A stretch of 64,000 nt of DNA from Zantedeschia hybrid cultivar (taxonomy: Eukaryota; Streptophyta; Magnoliopsida; Alismatales; Araceae): positions 28,829,395 through 28,893,394 of the forward strand of contig JARZZO010000002.1 in assembly GCA_030544215.1 (NCBI GenBank), read 5' to 3'. Shown one piece after another: positions 10,580-22,600 of this stretch (position 1 is the first letter of the stretch; every line of letters begins with the position of its first letter). The notes beneath the pieces were generated by a model. That model made no database searches. It was not told where the DNA came from and saw nothing but the letters and a program-made list of their open reading frames with translations. The translations under genes and the position numbers were made by a program.

Positions 10580-11903
10580 TGTAGGTGCTGAAAATGCTCG
10601 TGTGATTAATGTGAAAAAATTATGTTGTTTAGTGTAAACTAACCTATTAAAACAGCAACTAAAGTGCAGTGATCGCCAGAAACTTTTAACTAAAAAGTTT
10701 CAAAAGAGATTTGATCGCCTACCTGTTTGAACGCGGAAGATTGAGTCCTTGGTTCCCCTCCTTCAGCCGGCTGAAGAAAGAGAGCCCTTTCTTTGTTCTT
10801 TTTGTTCTTGCTGTTGAGGTTGAGGATCGTCCAGAAGTTCTCCTGGATTTGTTCTTGATTTCCCCCTTTTGATCTCTTGTTGAGGTTGTTGAGTGCAGCA
10901 GAGACAAAGACACAGAAAAATGGAAATGAAGAAACACTGATGAGAATTTAAATAGAAATAATATCAAAACTAATCATGATGTTAAACATGCTTAAACAGC
11001 AACTCATTTGTTTAGATGGCTTTGAAACCCCTTTAAAACAAATGGGTTTTGGAAGATTGATGCTGTGGTGTGTGTTGCATGAAGTGAATATGAGAATGAA
11101 ACTAATGAATATGTGAAATGAAATTAAAAAATGAAACACTTATGCCCAGTTGGAGCCTTGAAGGGATGAAGATCTGGAAATGGGACGCCGACTTCTGGAA
11201 ATGGCAGCGCTCCGGCGTTCCGACGTGGTTGCTTCGACCTCCAAATCGCTATAACGCTATGGCTCGATTCAATTCTCTCTTTTTTTTTTTTAACTCTTGA
11301 GATGCAAGGTATTTATAGGCATTTTCTGCGTTCGCGATTAACATAGAAAAATCTAGGATTTATCTACTTTAACCGACAGATAATTACTGATTAATTCATC
11401 TTTATCTGTAATTATCTAAAACGCGTCCACCATGGCTGACGCCTTTCAGATTTAATTAAGATAAGGATAAATATCCGGGAAAACTTATCTTTATCTTTAT
11501 TAGCTAAAACGCGTCTACGTAGGTAGACGTCTTTTACCCTAATTAAGATAAGGATAAACATCCGGAAGAGAAGTTAAAATAGCTTAGGAAACCTAAAACG
11601 CGTCGACCTCTACAGACGCCTTTTATCTAATAAATCAATTAATTAAAATTCAAATTTAAACGGTAAAATAAGAATAAACTCTAAATAGCGTCCACATGGG
11701 TCGACGCCTTTTAGGCTTCTTCATATTTTAACTGAAATTTGATCTGAAATCAATTCAATTGATTAACTTAAAACATGTATGTTAAACCCGACACTCAAAA
11801 ACATCAATAAAAATTAATCAATGATTAATTATCAGACCATTCTGAGGCATTGTTATATGATATGAAATTTACTCAAAATGACGTCAAAATTAGCGTGTCT
11901 ACA
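10580..11903 (-). repeat. Tat1 3' LTR, with four spaced palindromes
   Basis: 1324 bp, collinear with 29093-30416. GACGC-type palindromes start at about 11417, 11505, 11594 and 11682, each 32 bases with a 10-base spacer (typical arms TAAAACGCGTC and GACGCCTTTTA). A weak purine run just inside the element (AAGGTGAGG on the minus strand, about 11907-11920) could be the polypurine tract. Confidence 0.95.
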
Positions 11904-12939
11904 GCTGCCTCACCTTGGCATCGTCTTTGCAAGCGAGTGAAATGAAATTGAATGTACTGAAAAGGTGATGCCAAGGTGTGATGAGACACGCTCTTAACAT
12001 CACATGATTGGAATTTTTCTCAAAATTATCAATGAATATAGTTCAAGGAAATCAATGGAATTAATCCTGTCTGGATGAAGTAGACAAGGAAATAAAATAA
12101 AGTCGATCAACCTCCTCGGAGTGGGAAGTACCCCAGGTCATAGACACTGCAGGTTTCATAATGGGGAGCGTTTGCCAGCCAATGTGGACGTGCTACAGCC
12201 ATGATGGATCTTAAAAGAAAACAAGAAATATTGGATAAAGAATCCAAGAAAGGATAGAATTCCAAGGATATCTTCAAGCGAACCTCAAAGATAATCAAGA
12301 TACTCAATTCAGAATGGAATATTTCATATCATGTTTTGAGTCATTTGGTTAATGGCCTGAAACTTAATCAATAATTAATCCTTATCACAATGATTTCAAA
12401 GTCCTACATGATGCATGCTGGGCTAAAAGAAAAATATAAAGTCAAATAAAATATAAATTAATCAAGGATAATATTGTTAAACTGTCATTAATGAGTCAAG
12501 ATACCAATTCTTGTAATCCAGTGCTAAGTCGAAGCTCGTTTATCCACGCACCGTTTCACAAAAGTGGAACCATCGTCCTCACTAATTAACAATCCAACGG
12601 CCTATCCGTGTGATTAAGAATTCACTGTTTTTGTTTGTTGAAGGGGAACTCAAATTCCAGTTTCATCAAAACTACAAGGTCCTTGATATACTCTAATAAA
12701 TATTTATCATATAGTAATGCGAATGCAAACTAATTACATGAAATAATACAATGGTAGAAATAACCGTCTTTTTAGCCACGGTCAGGACTTCTTGACTCCC
12801 ACAGTGAGATCTTCTTGACATTTTCCAGCTTTACTTAGGTTTTCTTGAATATCCTGCAACCAAAATTGTTAACAATTCCAATAAATATTCAATTTAAACA
12901 TCAAAACCCATAGAATTTCGGATAAATCATATAAAGATC
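11904..12939. other. Tat1 internal stretch without a gene, upstream of the first antisense gene
   Basis: AT-rich sequence between the 3' LTR and the first PMD-like gene. I see no coding frame worth reporting. It must hold the 3' untranslated end of the element's own transcript and, on the plus strand, the upstream region of the gene at 13246. Confidence 0.5.
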
Positions 12940-13007
12940 TGAAACGCGTCGTGTCGAGCAGACGCCTTTTAACTTTGAAACGCGTCGCTTATCCTCGACG
13001 CCTTTTA
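12940..13007. repeat. Spaced palindrome pair (GACGC type) upstream of the first PMD-like gene
   Basis: Two 32-base units start at 12940 and 12976 (arms TGAAACGCGTC and GACGCCTTTTA, spacers GTGTCGAGCA and GCTTATCCTC). They end about 240 bases before the start codon at 13246. A TATA-like TCTATATAAACAC follows at about 13112, so the pair lies where upstream promoter elements would be. Confidence 0.85.
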
Positions 13008-13104
13008 CTCACAGAAACAGGTTTCTGCTTGTTCTCTACTCGAATTCCAACTCTATCAATGCACATCCCTTTTCCAATCCGGAAAAGTCTTCTTAGGATC
13101 GCAA

Positions 13105-13245
13105 TGTTGTCTATATAAACACCCTTAGGTCGTTCCCAAGCAATCCCACTACAATCCAAAGATCAAAAGTTGAGTTTTCTTCAAGGTTTCTTCAAAGTTC
13201 TAAGGTTTCCAAGGTTCAAGAAGGAGGAACTCCGAAAAAGGGAGT
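13105..13245 (+). promoter_or_regulatory. Candidate core promoter and leader of the first PMD-like gene
   Basis: TCTATATAAA at about 13112-13121 is a good plant TATA box. It is followed about 120 bases later by the ATG at 13246 in the context GGGAGTATGAAT. The leader is rich in AAGGTTTC and TTCAAG repeats. The palindrome pair at 12940-13007 lies just upstream. Confidence 0.5.
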
Positions 13246-14590
13246 ATGAATTCTTCAAGCAAGAAGATGAAGATGTCTTTGGAGCAGTTTTCTGATGTGG
13301 AGAATCATCTCAATGGAAGAAATCCCAATCTCCAAGTAAGTTTAATCAACTTCTTTTTCAATTCTCTTCATGTTCTTCATCATGTTCTTCATGTTCCTCA
13401 TCATGTTCTTCGTCTTTTCTTTTGGTTTTCAGAACTATCCCATGTTTCCTGGCCCAAGAAAGTTCACCTCCTTACCTTGGATCCGTAAACTTGCAAAAAG
13501 CATCAAGCTTTCCATGCAAGTATTCATATCCAAGTGGAATCTTCAAGGTCTTGTAGTGCTTGCCAAGCATTACAAGAGCGCGAACGCAGATTGGGCGGCT
13601 ATGGGTGCCTTGATCGAGTGGTGGCATCCCCAAACTCACACGTTCTTCTTTCAAGATTTCGAGTGCACGATCCTCTTGGAGGAGGCGGAGCTTCTTTTAG
13701 GTCTCCCAAAGACCAAAGAGAATAAAGAGAAGATAGCTTTGATGAAAGAAAGAATCACCGGTCAACAATTGTTGACATCGATCATGAAAGATCCTTCAGA
13801 AGCTAAAGGATGTCTCACCAAAAAGGGGATCAATCTCACCAAGCTAGCCGAGTGGACGCTGTACGAAATTGATGATCTAAGAGAGGATGAAGCGGAGGAT
13901 GTAACAAAAGCCTTAGTTACATGCCTAGTCGGTGCCTTGTTCTTCTCTGCGCAGGATAACATCTTAGAAGATGACCAAGTTAGTGCCATATGCGCAATCT
14001 TCGAAGGTAAATCCATTAGCACTGCACTCTTAGCATATCTTTATAGTGGGCTTTCTGCAGCGTCTGTGGGCCGTCCTCCTTACGGATGCATGCTACTCTT
14101 CGCCTTATGGGTTGAACTCCACTTCAAGTTTGAGCATAGCAAGAAAAGGCCTCTGAATCCATCTCAGATCTACTTGAATAGCCCAATTCATTGCATAGCT
14201 AATATTGTAAAGTTCAATGAGCATATGGTTAACAAGGTTCCAAAACTCAAGACCCGAGCCGACTGGAGAGAGTATTTAAAACTCATGACGTCCGACATAT
14301 TTGACTCGTCTCCACTTGCTCTGGTTGGAAAACCTGTGTGGGTGCGACGTGCAGCAGGAGCAGACCTTAAGTTGATTGGAGCCACCGAGTTCGTGTTGTA
14401 CAATCCACATCGGTGCCTTACTCAACTTAGCTTGGGCCGTCGTGAATTCCCCGAGTTCTCTCCCACACTTCCGATCAAGAAGCGCGACTTGGAATCCGAC
14501 GAAGACTATGAAGCCGTACAAATCATTACCACTCTATGGAACCTTGGCTTCAGTTACCGTGTAAAATCCTCTAAAGATAGAGATAAATGA
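13246..14590 (+). CDS. PMD-like protein gene 1, antisense in Tat1 (two exons)
   Basis: Exon 1 is 13246-13335 (30 codons, donor GTAAGT at 13336). Exon 2 is 13433-14590 (acceptor TTTTCAG ending 13432). The join is in phase 0 and gives about 415 residues. The segment WNLQGLVVLAKHY, then ALIEWWHPQTHTFFF and LEEAELLLGLP, follows the plant mobile domain pattern: a helix, an (A/V)LxEWWxPxTHxF block, then a (T)LEDxxxLLGLP block. Plant mobile domain proteins include the MAIN/MAIL family, needed for genome stability and silencing, and many transposon-borne relatives; their biochemical activity is not settled. The gene runs opposite to gag-pol, has its own TATA-like box, and has no internal stop. A frame without the intron would start at 13370 with a hydrophobic artefact read from the intron, so I prefer the spliced model. 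It could equally be called an uncharacterised PMD relative. Confidence 0.72.
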
Positions 14591-14803
14591 TTGAAATTTC
14601 CCTACCTTAAAGGTCTCCATGAAATCCTTCCTTAAATGTCCCCTTTCTCTTTTATTCATGATGTAATAAAGAATTTTATTGAATAAAGAAGTTTTTTATG
14701 CCTCAAAACCTTTCTTCAACTTTCTGTGAAGTGCACATGATTTTTTCTTTAGAGAAAACTTGATTTTTCTTGAAAATTCAACAGTTCGGGTTCTGTAAAA
14801 ATG
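14591..14803 (+). terminator. 3' untranslated region and probable polyadenylation region of PMD-like gene 1
   Basis: After the TGA at 14588-14590 come the AT-rich signals TGTAATAAAGAA (about 14661) and TTGAATAAAGAAG (about 14679). Both contain AATAAA-like plant polyadenylation motifs. Confidence 0.4.
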
Positions 14804-15321
14804 TAAAACGCGTCCAGTCAGAAAGACGCCTTTCAACAATAATTCTTTTTCAGAAATTAAATTTAATCCTCAAAAACCGATTTAACCTTAAACCGCGTCT
14901 GCCCACGCTGACGCTTTTCAACCGTAATTCTTTTCCAGAAATTCAATTTATTCTCAAAAACCGGATTTAAACGTTAAAACGCGTCTGTACATAATGACGC
15001 CTTTCAACTCTCTCTCCTACTTTTTCCAGGATTCTGTCATTAATTCCATGATTAATTCTCTGAAACGCGTCCACACAACACGACGCCTTTCATGATTTTC
15101 CTCTGTACGTTTTCCAGGATTCTGTCATTAATTCCGTGATTAATTCTCTGAAACGCGTCCACACAACACGACGCCTTTCATGATTTTCCTCTGTACGGCT
15201 CTGACGAAAATATTTAAACGCGTCCACTTATGTGGACGTCTTTCATTCAAATTCAAACCTCTGTCAGTGTCGCCTCAACTTTTGCGCCCTAAAACGCGTC
15301 AACCTTAGTCGACGCCTTTCA
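14804..15321. repeat. Densest GACGC palindrome array, seven units, upstream of PMD-like gene 2
   Basis: Units start at about 14804, 14889, 14975, 15061, 15149, 15214 and 15290, each 32 bases with a 10-base spacer. Spacing is about 85-88 bases for the first five. Two of these sit in an exact 88-base tandem duplication (15022-15109 and 15110-15197, one visible substitution). The array ends 127 bases before the start codon at 15448, so it covers the likely promoter of that gene. Confidence 0.88.
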
Positions 15322-15447
15322 CCCTTTCGTTAACAGACCCGCGAAGGCCCCCTTTCTTCCTCACTTTTCCAAAACTTTTCTCTTTCTCTCCTCCCTCCGG
15401 CGACGATCACCGGCGACCTCTCCCTCAAATCTCCCTCTTCTCAAGCC

Positions 15448-18318
15448 ATGGAGCACGGTGAAGGTTCCAAGAAGACTAAGATCATAGCTAAGAGGCGGCG
15501 AAGGCAAGAAGAAGAAGCTCCCGAGGAGATCCCGGCGTTGCTAGCCGAGGCGGCGGCGTTCTTGGAGGAAGAACTCCCTCCACCGGCACCTATGGCGGTG
15601 GAAGAAGAAGAGGAGGGCGACCTCCACACGGTAAGCTTCCTATGGGCATGATTGTATGAAGAAAAGAGGAAGAACGGGGTTCTTCCAAGAACCCGAAATC
15701 TGGGCTTGAAAGGCGTCCAGACCAGGTGACGCCATTCAAAAGGCGTCACCATGGGTCGACGTCTTTCAAAATAAATTCCGGATTTTTAAATAGGAATAAA
15801 ATTTTTGAATCGCGTCAAGGCATGTTGACGTGTTTTAAAAGACGTCCATGTGGGATGACGCCTTTCAAAACAGAACTGATTTTTCCTGTTTTTATTAATT
15901 ACTGACCCTTTTTTTTATGTTTTTATTTGCAGGGAGTGATGAGGGCTAGGATTAGTTGGGATCTTGTTATAGGGGCTTATAGAGGGCTCCCGGATTTCCA
16001 AAAGGCGCGCCTGCGTCAGATGGGATTCGGTGAGGTGTTGGACATCGAGCCATTCTGGCTTGACTTAGTCCTCTTGCAGGTTTTGAGGGAGAGGTGGCAT
16101 GCGGAAAGCCGTGCTTTCCTGATGCCGTGGGTGCATATGGTCCCCACCCTAGAGGATGTGGCCAGGATTACTGGCCTCCGGGTAGAGGGCCGACCTATTA
16201 GTGGGGTGACTTACCCCAACTATCAGGGATTGGCTGAGGCATTGTTAGGGATAGAGGTATCTAGCATAGGTAGAGAGTCTAGGATGGTCCCCCGGGTAGA
16301 GGTAGAGGCTGCACTAGGATTAGATGAGCCCCGGCGTCGGTCTGACGAGACCCGGGAGGAGTTTAGGATTAGACTAGCCGAGTCATCTTCTTCAGTCTAC
16401 TGTAGTGATCCTGGTCAGGTAGATGAGGTGGATAGACAGCTCAGGGTCTTCTTAGTTTTCTTTTTCGGTCGGTTGCTCTTTGGTACGAAGGGCGACCATA
16501 TCCACTGTAGATTTCTTTATTTGTTAGATGACCTAGATAGCCTAGGAGAGTATGCCTGGGGTGCAGCCCTTCTGGCTCACCTCTTCGCCGACCTATCCGC
16601 GGTCACGCCGGACCGTGAGACTACTATCAGTGGCTTCTCGCTATTTCTTCAGGTATTAACTTTAATTATTTGTTATATGCAGTGTAATATGATATGATGC
16701 TTTTTCTAACCTATATGTTCATGAATGCAGGTGTGGAGCTACTACTACTTCCCGCTCGGCAGAGCGAGGATTGTTTGTCCAAACGCCGTCCCTTTTGCCT
16801 GCCGTTGGCAGCCGATTGTGGACACAGCTCCACAGCATCACCAGCTGACGGCCCTCCGCCGTCAGTTTCTGGATTATCCAGAACTTCTGGTAAACTTTAA
16901 ACTTGTTTAATTTTATTAAATGCAATCTTTTTTGTTCATTAAATGCAAGTTATTTATGAATGTATCTAACCTATATGCAGGTGATTTGGCGCCCATACCT
17001 GGGCATGAATGAGGAGGGTCAGCCGTGGGTGACGGCTGGCAGGAGGCGGTTCGGGAGGCAGATGTGGGTACATTGCCTCAATGAGATCGAGCCCCTCCGC
17101 CTCCGACTAGTGATGAGGACCCTGGGCCTCCACCAGGAGTGGATCGACGAGGAGGTCCCGGAGGGTGTAGGAAGGAGCATGAGGGGCAAGCAAGCCCTTA
17201 CTGATTGGCGAGCGAAATTTCCTGAGCAATATGAAGACTGGCATCGCCGGGGTGTCAGAGTGGAGTCACGGGCAGAGAGTAGCGAGGCCTACCTCCAGCA
17301 GTACCGGGCCCACTACGCCGATCAGCTTCGGCTCCTTCGACCACTCGATGTAAGTATGCATTTATGCGTCTTTAATTTTATTATTATCTTGATTTATATT
17401 TGTGAATGAATGTATGTATGACATGCAGGACGCGCGTGATGCGGTCATCGTCGACCTCCGGGCCCGCCTACATGATGCGGAGGCCCAGCTAGAACAAGTC
17501 CAGAAGGAGTTATATGACATGGTATGTATGAATGAATATGAATGCATGTTTTAATTAATTAATTGTTTTGGCGATTAACCACTGATAGTTGTCTTTCGGT
17601 GCAGCGAGCCGTCTACACCCAGGCGGCTCCCCCTACCCATGGAGCTTCGTCTTCCTCGTATGCTGCTCATGATGCTGCTCTGGCTGACCTCCAGAGTCAG
17701 CTCGCCTCCGCCATTCACTGGGCTTCTCTAGCGGAGGAGGACCGTGCTGCTCAGGTAAGTTCTTCAACTTTTGAATTCTGAAATTGATTACTTGATTGCC
17801 TTGGACTAACAAAATCTTCCTTTCGGGTTGCTGAGCTTCAGGAAGCCCTTCAGAGGGTTGAAGCAGAGATAGAGCATGCTCGTGCTGCAGCGGCTCGTGC
17901 CGAGGCTGATGCAGAGCGGATCCGGGATCTGGAGGAACATGTGGCTCGTCTCTCCACTGGAGATCTTCCTCGAGAATTTGCACACCTCCAGTCTCGACTG
18001 GGGTTCATCAACGAGGAGCGAGAGCGGGAGAGGCAGGAGCGACAGAAGATGGACGCCGAGATATCTGCTCTTCGGGTTCAGCTTGGCATTGCAGAGCATG
18101 AGCGCCGGAGTGTGGAGGAGCGGTATCAGCGAGCTCGGCAGCGTGCCCATGAGCGTGGTCTGACCAGCGCCTTCACTGCCAGTGCTGTTGTATCTTCCGG
18201 GCATGCAGGTCCGAGTGCGATGAGACCACCTCCACCTCCTAGTCGAGGGCCAGCACCAGATGCGCCTGACGAGGCCCAGAGCCAGTTGGACGAGGGCGGA
18301 GGGGAGAGTCAGCCTTGA
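15448..18318 (+). CDS. PMD-like protein gene 2, antisense in Tat1 (seven exons)
   Basis: Exons: 15448-15630, 15933-16652, 16731-16889, 16981-17349, 17429-17521, 17605-17754 and 17842-18318 (stop TGA). All six introns have GT...AG ends (for example GTAAGC, GTAAGT, GTATGT donors; TTGCAG, ATGCAG acceptors) and all are phase 0. The product is about 716 residues with no stop. Residues 1-61 are charged and include KRRRR, a possible nuclear signal. Exons 2-4 hold the mobile-domain-like part: FWLDLVLLQVLRERW, then MPWVHMVPTLEDVARITGLR, then VWSYYYFPLGR and VIWRPYL. Exons 5-7 encode a long Glu/Arg/Ala-rich coiled coil (from DLRARLHDAEAQLEQVQKEL on) and a Pro-rich end (RPPPPPSRGPAPD). Dimerisation through the coiled coil is an inference. 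Four palindromes lie in intron 1. The intact frame implies recent selection or recent insertion. Confidence 0.78.
15707..15867. repeat. Four GACGC palindromes inside intron 1 of PMD-like gene 2
   Basis: Units start at about 15707, 15737, 15806 and 15836, in two back-to-back pairs with period 30 (as in the chromovirus LTRs). Spacers are again 10 bases. They lie between the donor at 15631 and the acceptor at 15932. Confidence 0.85.
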
Positions 18319-19691
18319 GGGCTCATGTATCTTCTTTTTCTTCATGTATCATGTACAAACAATGCCTTTTGATAATATACATGAAACTTTTGGCTCCAAT
18401 CTTGCGTTCTTGTGTTTATCTTGCATCCTGTACACACTTAACAAACAGGTTAAGTATCTATTTAGGCTTAGCCCCTTGCCTGACCAAATAAATGGTCAAT
18501 CAATCTTTTCTTCAATAAATAGTCAAGGGACATAGCCTTTATTAACAAAGGTAATGAGAATAATCAGACTTAAGTAAAATGCAACATACAAGCAAACAGA
18601 TGCTCACTGAAAATAAAAGGGATGAAACACACTAAATGCAACAAGAAGATGCTAATTGAAATATTTTTGTTGTTTTGAAATATTCATTTTTGTTTGGGGT
18701 TTTGGAATATATACTTTTTTTGAATTTTGACATATGTATTTTTTTTTTGAATTTTTGATGTATGTATTTTTTTTGATTTTTGACTTATGTATTTTTTTTT
18801 ATTTTTGACATATGTATTTTTTTTATTTTTGACATATGTATTTTTTTTGGATTTTTGACTTATGTATTTTTTTTTGGATTTTTGACTTATGCATTTTTTT
18901 GGATTTTTGACTTATGCATTTTTTTGGATTTTTGACTTAAAGATCAGCATGGTACTCGGATCAAAAGATCATATTCATTTATTCACTTAATTCCCAAATC
19001 ATTCTTCAACAACTTAACTTAAACCCATCGTGTTTGAATTTGTGTTTCCATTCGTGATCTCATTTGATGATTTGACCCTTAGTCAATCTAAGCCATTCCT
19101 TAAGTTTGAAGTACATCTCTTTAGAAAGAAAAGATGAATAAGTTTAGAAAAGCCCATGAGAAGGTTCTGGAGACTTAAAAAGATGTCCCTTTCCTACCCT
19201 AATATCCGTTGGGGTTCGGTCATTTTCTTTCCGGGGTATTTATCGACCTTGCGTTCCCTTTTGTTTCATTTCATGGCCTTGATGTAACGTTTGTAATGTA
19301 AAGGCCTTTTGATTTGACATTTGGCTTTTGCCTTGCTTTTTCTTTTCTTTTCTTTTTTTTTTTCGCTTTGGGACGGATCTCCCCCTTTTTTTTATGACGG
19401 CCTCCTACTAAGATGGCGGGTATTCTTGGTAATCTATTCTAAGCCTTGTTCCGACATCATGGGCCGAGTATAAAACAGAATTTTTGCCTAAAAATAATGA
19501 TTTGTACTTTACACTTTAGGTCAAGCTTTCGATATTCTTTAGGACTTGTCATCTCTTGTTACTCACGAATCAAACGTGTCAGTGTGTGCAGTAATGAGTT
19601 TAAAGTTAAGTTATCCAGACTGATAAGGAAATTTGAGTTTATAATTTTCTGATTCCACTGGTCTTTGTACCATACTGATCGACTCTTTAAC
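18319..19691. other. Tat1 stretch between PMD-like gene 2 and the end of pol
   Basis: No coding frame is supportable. AATAAATGG and TTCAATAAATAG at about 18487-18520 could be polyadenylation signals for the plus-strand gene. The rest is T-rich with a minisatellite (18705-18945). The convergent 3' end of pol lies at 19692. Confidence 0.5.
18705..18945. repeat. T-rich minisatellite, about ten units of 24-27 bases
   Basis: Units follow the pattern GATTTTTGACTTATGTAT plus a run of eight or nine T, with CTTATG/CATATG and TATG/TGCA variants. The array lies in the spacer between the convergent 3' ends of pol and PMD-like gene 2. Confidence 0.85.
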
Positions 19692-22600
19692 CTAAGGGTA
19701 GTATTTCTTAAGATGTAAACAATTCCAGAGATGTTTTAGCTCTTCTCCTTCTGCATTAACAAGACGATAAGCATTACCAGGAAAAGCGTGCGATACAACA
19801 TAAGGTCCTTCCCAGTTGGGTTGGAGCTTAGAACGCGGACCACTATGTTTTATAAAAATTCTTTTGACGACCATTTCACCGACTTTGAACTTACGTTCAA
19901 TGACTTTCTTTTGATAAAAACGTGCTAATCTATTTTGATAAACTTTTGCATGATTAGTAGCTGACCATCTTTTCTCGTCTAAAAGTTCCAATTGAGCAAG
20001 GAGTGCTGAACGATGTTCATCAATGGAAAATTCCTTATTCAATTGTACTCTTAATGACGGTATGAGGATCTCATATGGAACTACCGCCTCCATTCCAAAT
20101 GTTAAGGAATAAGGAGTTTGCCCAGTGGGCGTGCAGATTGAAGTTCGGTAGGCCCATAGAGCCTCAACTAGCTTTTCTGGCCAATCTGCGAACTTGTTAG
20201 ATTTGCACGTCTTTTTGATAATTTTTATCAAAGTCTTATTTGTTGCCTCTGCTTGGCCATTGCCTTGCGGATAATAAGGAGATGAATGATGCAATACAAT
20301 TTTATACCTGTTACAGAGGTCCTTCAATTCTTGTGACACGAACTGCGATCCGTTGTCGGTGACGATGGTGCTTGGAATTCCGAATCGGGTGATGATGTTC
20401 TTCATGATGAACTTCCAGACGGTTGATGCTTTGATCTCCACGTATGCCTCAGCTTCTTCCCACTTGGTGAAGTATTCCGTTGCCGTAAGAATGAAAGATT
20501 TTTGCTTGATGCCGGAATCTGGGTTACCAAGAGGTCCAATAATGTCGAAAGCCCACATGGAGAAAGGCCATGGGGAAGAAACAGGATGGAGTGAAGATGC
20601 AGGAGAATGAATTTTGTCGGCGTGAAGTTGGCACTTAGCACACCTACGAACAAATCCTACACAATCTTCTTCCATGGTTGGCCAGTAAAATCCTTGTCTA
20701 AGGATCTTCTTTGCTAGCATCTGTCCATTGACATGGCCACCACAAACTCCACTATGAGCTCCTTCCATAACCTTCCAAAGCTCATCTTCGTCTAGACATC
20801 TCAGAAGAACTCCATTAAAACCTCTCTTATATAATGCTCCCCCAACTATAGTGTATCGTTGAGCGACTCTCCTGATAGCTCTTTTCTCCTCAGTTGTAGC
20901 CTCCTCAGGATACGATTGATCTTCACAATATTTTGCGATTTCGTAATACCATGGCTTCTGTTCATCATCCATCTCTTCTAACAGCTCCATCAACATGATT
21001 TCCCTTTTTTCAATGATATCTCCGTCCCTGACTTTCTTCAGCAACTTCTCCTTAGTTCTAAGAAATGAAGGATCTTTCACGGCGGGTGAAAGACGCCTAT
21101 GAACTATGATCGATTCAGATTGTTTGCTGATTGGAAAATTAAGAGAAGATGCTAGTGAAGCTAGAGCGTCAGCTAAGATGTTCTGATTCCTAGGGACATG
21201 GACAAAGATCAATTTCGTGAAAAGCTTTGAGTAAGCAGAAGTAAGCTCCTGATAAGGCTTGAGCTTGGGATCGAGAGTTCGATACTTGGTCAGCACTTGG
21301 CGAAGAATTAATTGGCTATCACCTACGATCCTGAGTTTGGTGGCACCATGGAAATGAGCAGCCTCGAGGCCAACAAGAAGTGCCTCGTATTCAGCTATAT
21401 TGTTGGTAACTGGAAAATCAAGCTGAAAGGCTTGTGGAATGGTGATACCTTCAGGTGATAACAGAACGATACCAATCCCTTTTCCATGAGAATTCAGAGC
21501 TCCGTCAAAATGCAGAGTCCACATATCATCTCTGATTTGATTTACGGACATCAGTTCCTCATCCGGAAACTCTGATCGCACTGGATCAAAACGAGGAAGG
21601 GGATGATAAGCGAGATGTTCTGCTATAGCATAGCCCTTGATCGCTTTCTGTTGAATGTAAGTGATGTCGAATTGAGATAGAAAGCTCTGCCATCGCGTTA
21701 ACCTATCAGTAAGAATAGATTTCTCCAGAAGGAATTTGATCGGATTCATCCTAGCGATGAGATGGACTTCATGGGCCAGAAAATAATGCTTCAATTTCTG
21801 AACAACCCAGACCAATGCTACACATGTCTTCTCCATCGCCGTATATCTCTGTTCAGCGGGGTTGAGAAGTTTAGAGAGATAATAGGCTGCCCTCTCTTTT
21901 CCTTCTTCATCTTCTTGTGCTAAGACAGCCCCCACTGCATCATCTAGGACTGAAATATAAAGTATCAATGGTTTGCCTGGAGATGGTGGTCTCAAAACAT
22001 GAGGACTTGCTAAATAGTTCTTTAATCCATCAAATGCCTCCTGACACTTATCGTCCCAAACGAATTTGACTCCCGGCTTGGTAAGCTCGTAAAACGGCTT
22101 ACACCTTTGTGAGTGCTGGGAGACAAAACGGCGAATAAATTGTAACCTCCCGATTAATCCTCTCAACTCTTTCAAATTTTTGGGATGTGGCATTTCTCTG
22201 ATAGCCTTCGTCTTGTTGGGATCGATCTCAATTCCCCGTTTACTGACAATGAATCCAAGCAACTTTCCTGAAGATACCCCGAATACACATTTCTTGGGGT
22301 TCATCTTTAACTGATATTCTCTCGATCTTTCTAATACCCTTGCCAAAACTTTGGCGTGCTCAGCCTTTGTTTTAGATTTAACTAATAAGTCATCCACATA
22401 CACTTCCAAATCTATGTGCATCATGTCATGGAATATTGCCATCATGGCCCTCTGATAAGTGGTTCTAGCATTCTTCAATCCAAATGGCATGACAACATAA
22501 CAGTATGTTCCCCAAGGTGTAGTGAATGACGTTTTCTCTTGATCCTCTTCTGCCAACTTAATCTGATTGTATCCTGAAAATCCATCCATAAATGATAACG

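Noticed and set aside
13370..13432. Hydrophobic N-terminus of PMD-like gene 1 (reading from ATG 13370)
   Set aside because: The Met/Phe-rich run is translated from a TTC/ATG-rich intron; splicing from 13335 to 13433 gives a better start with good splice sites.
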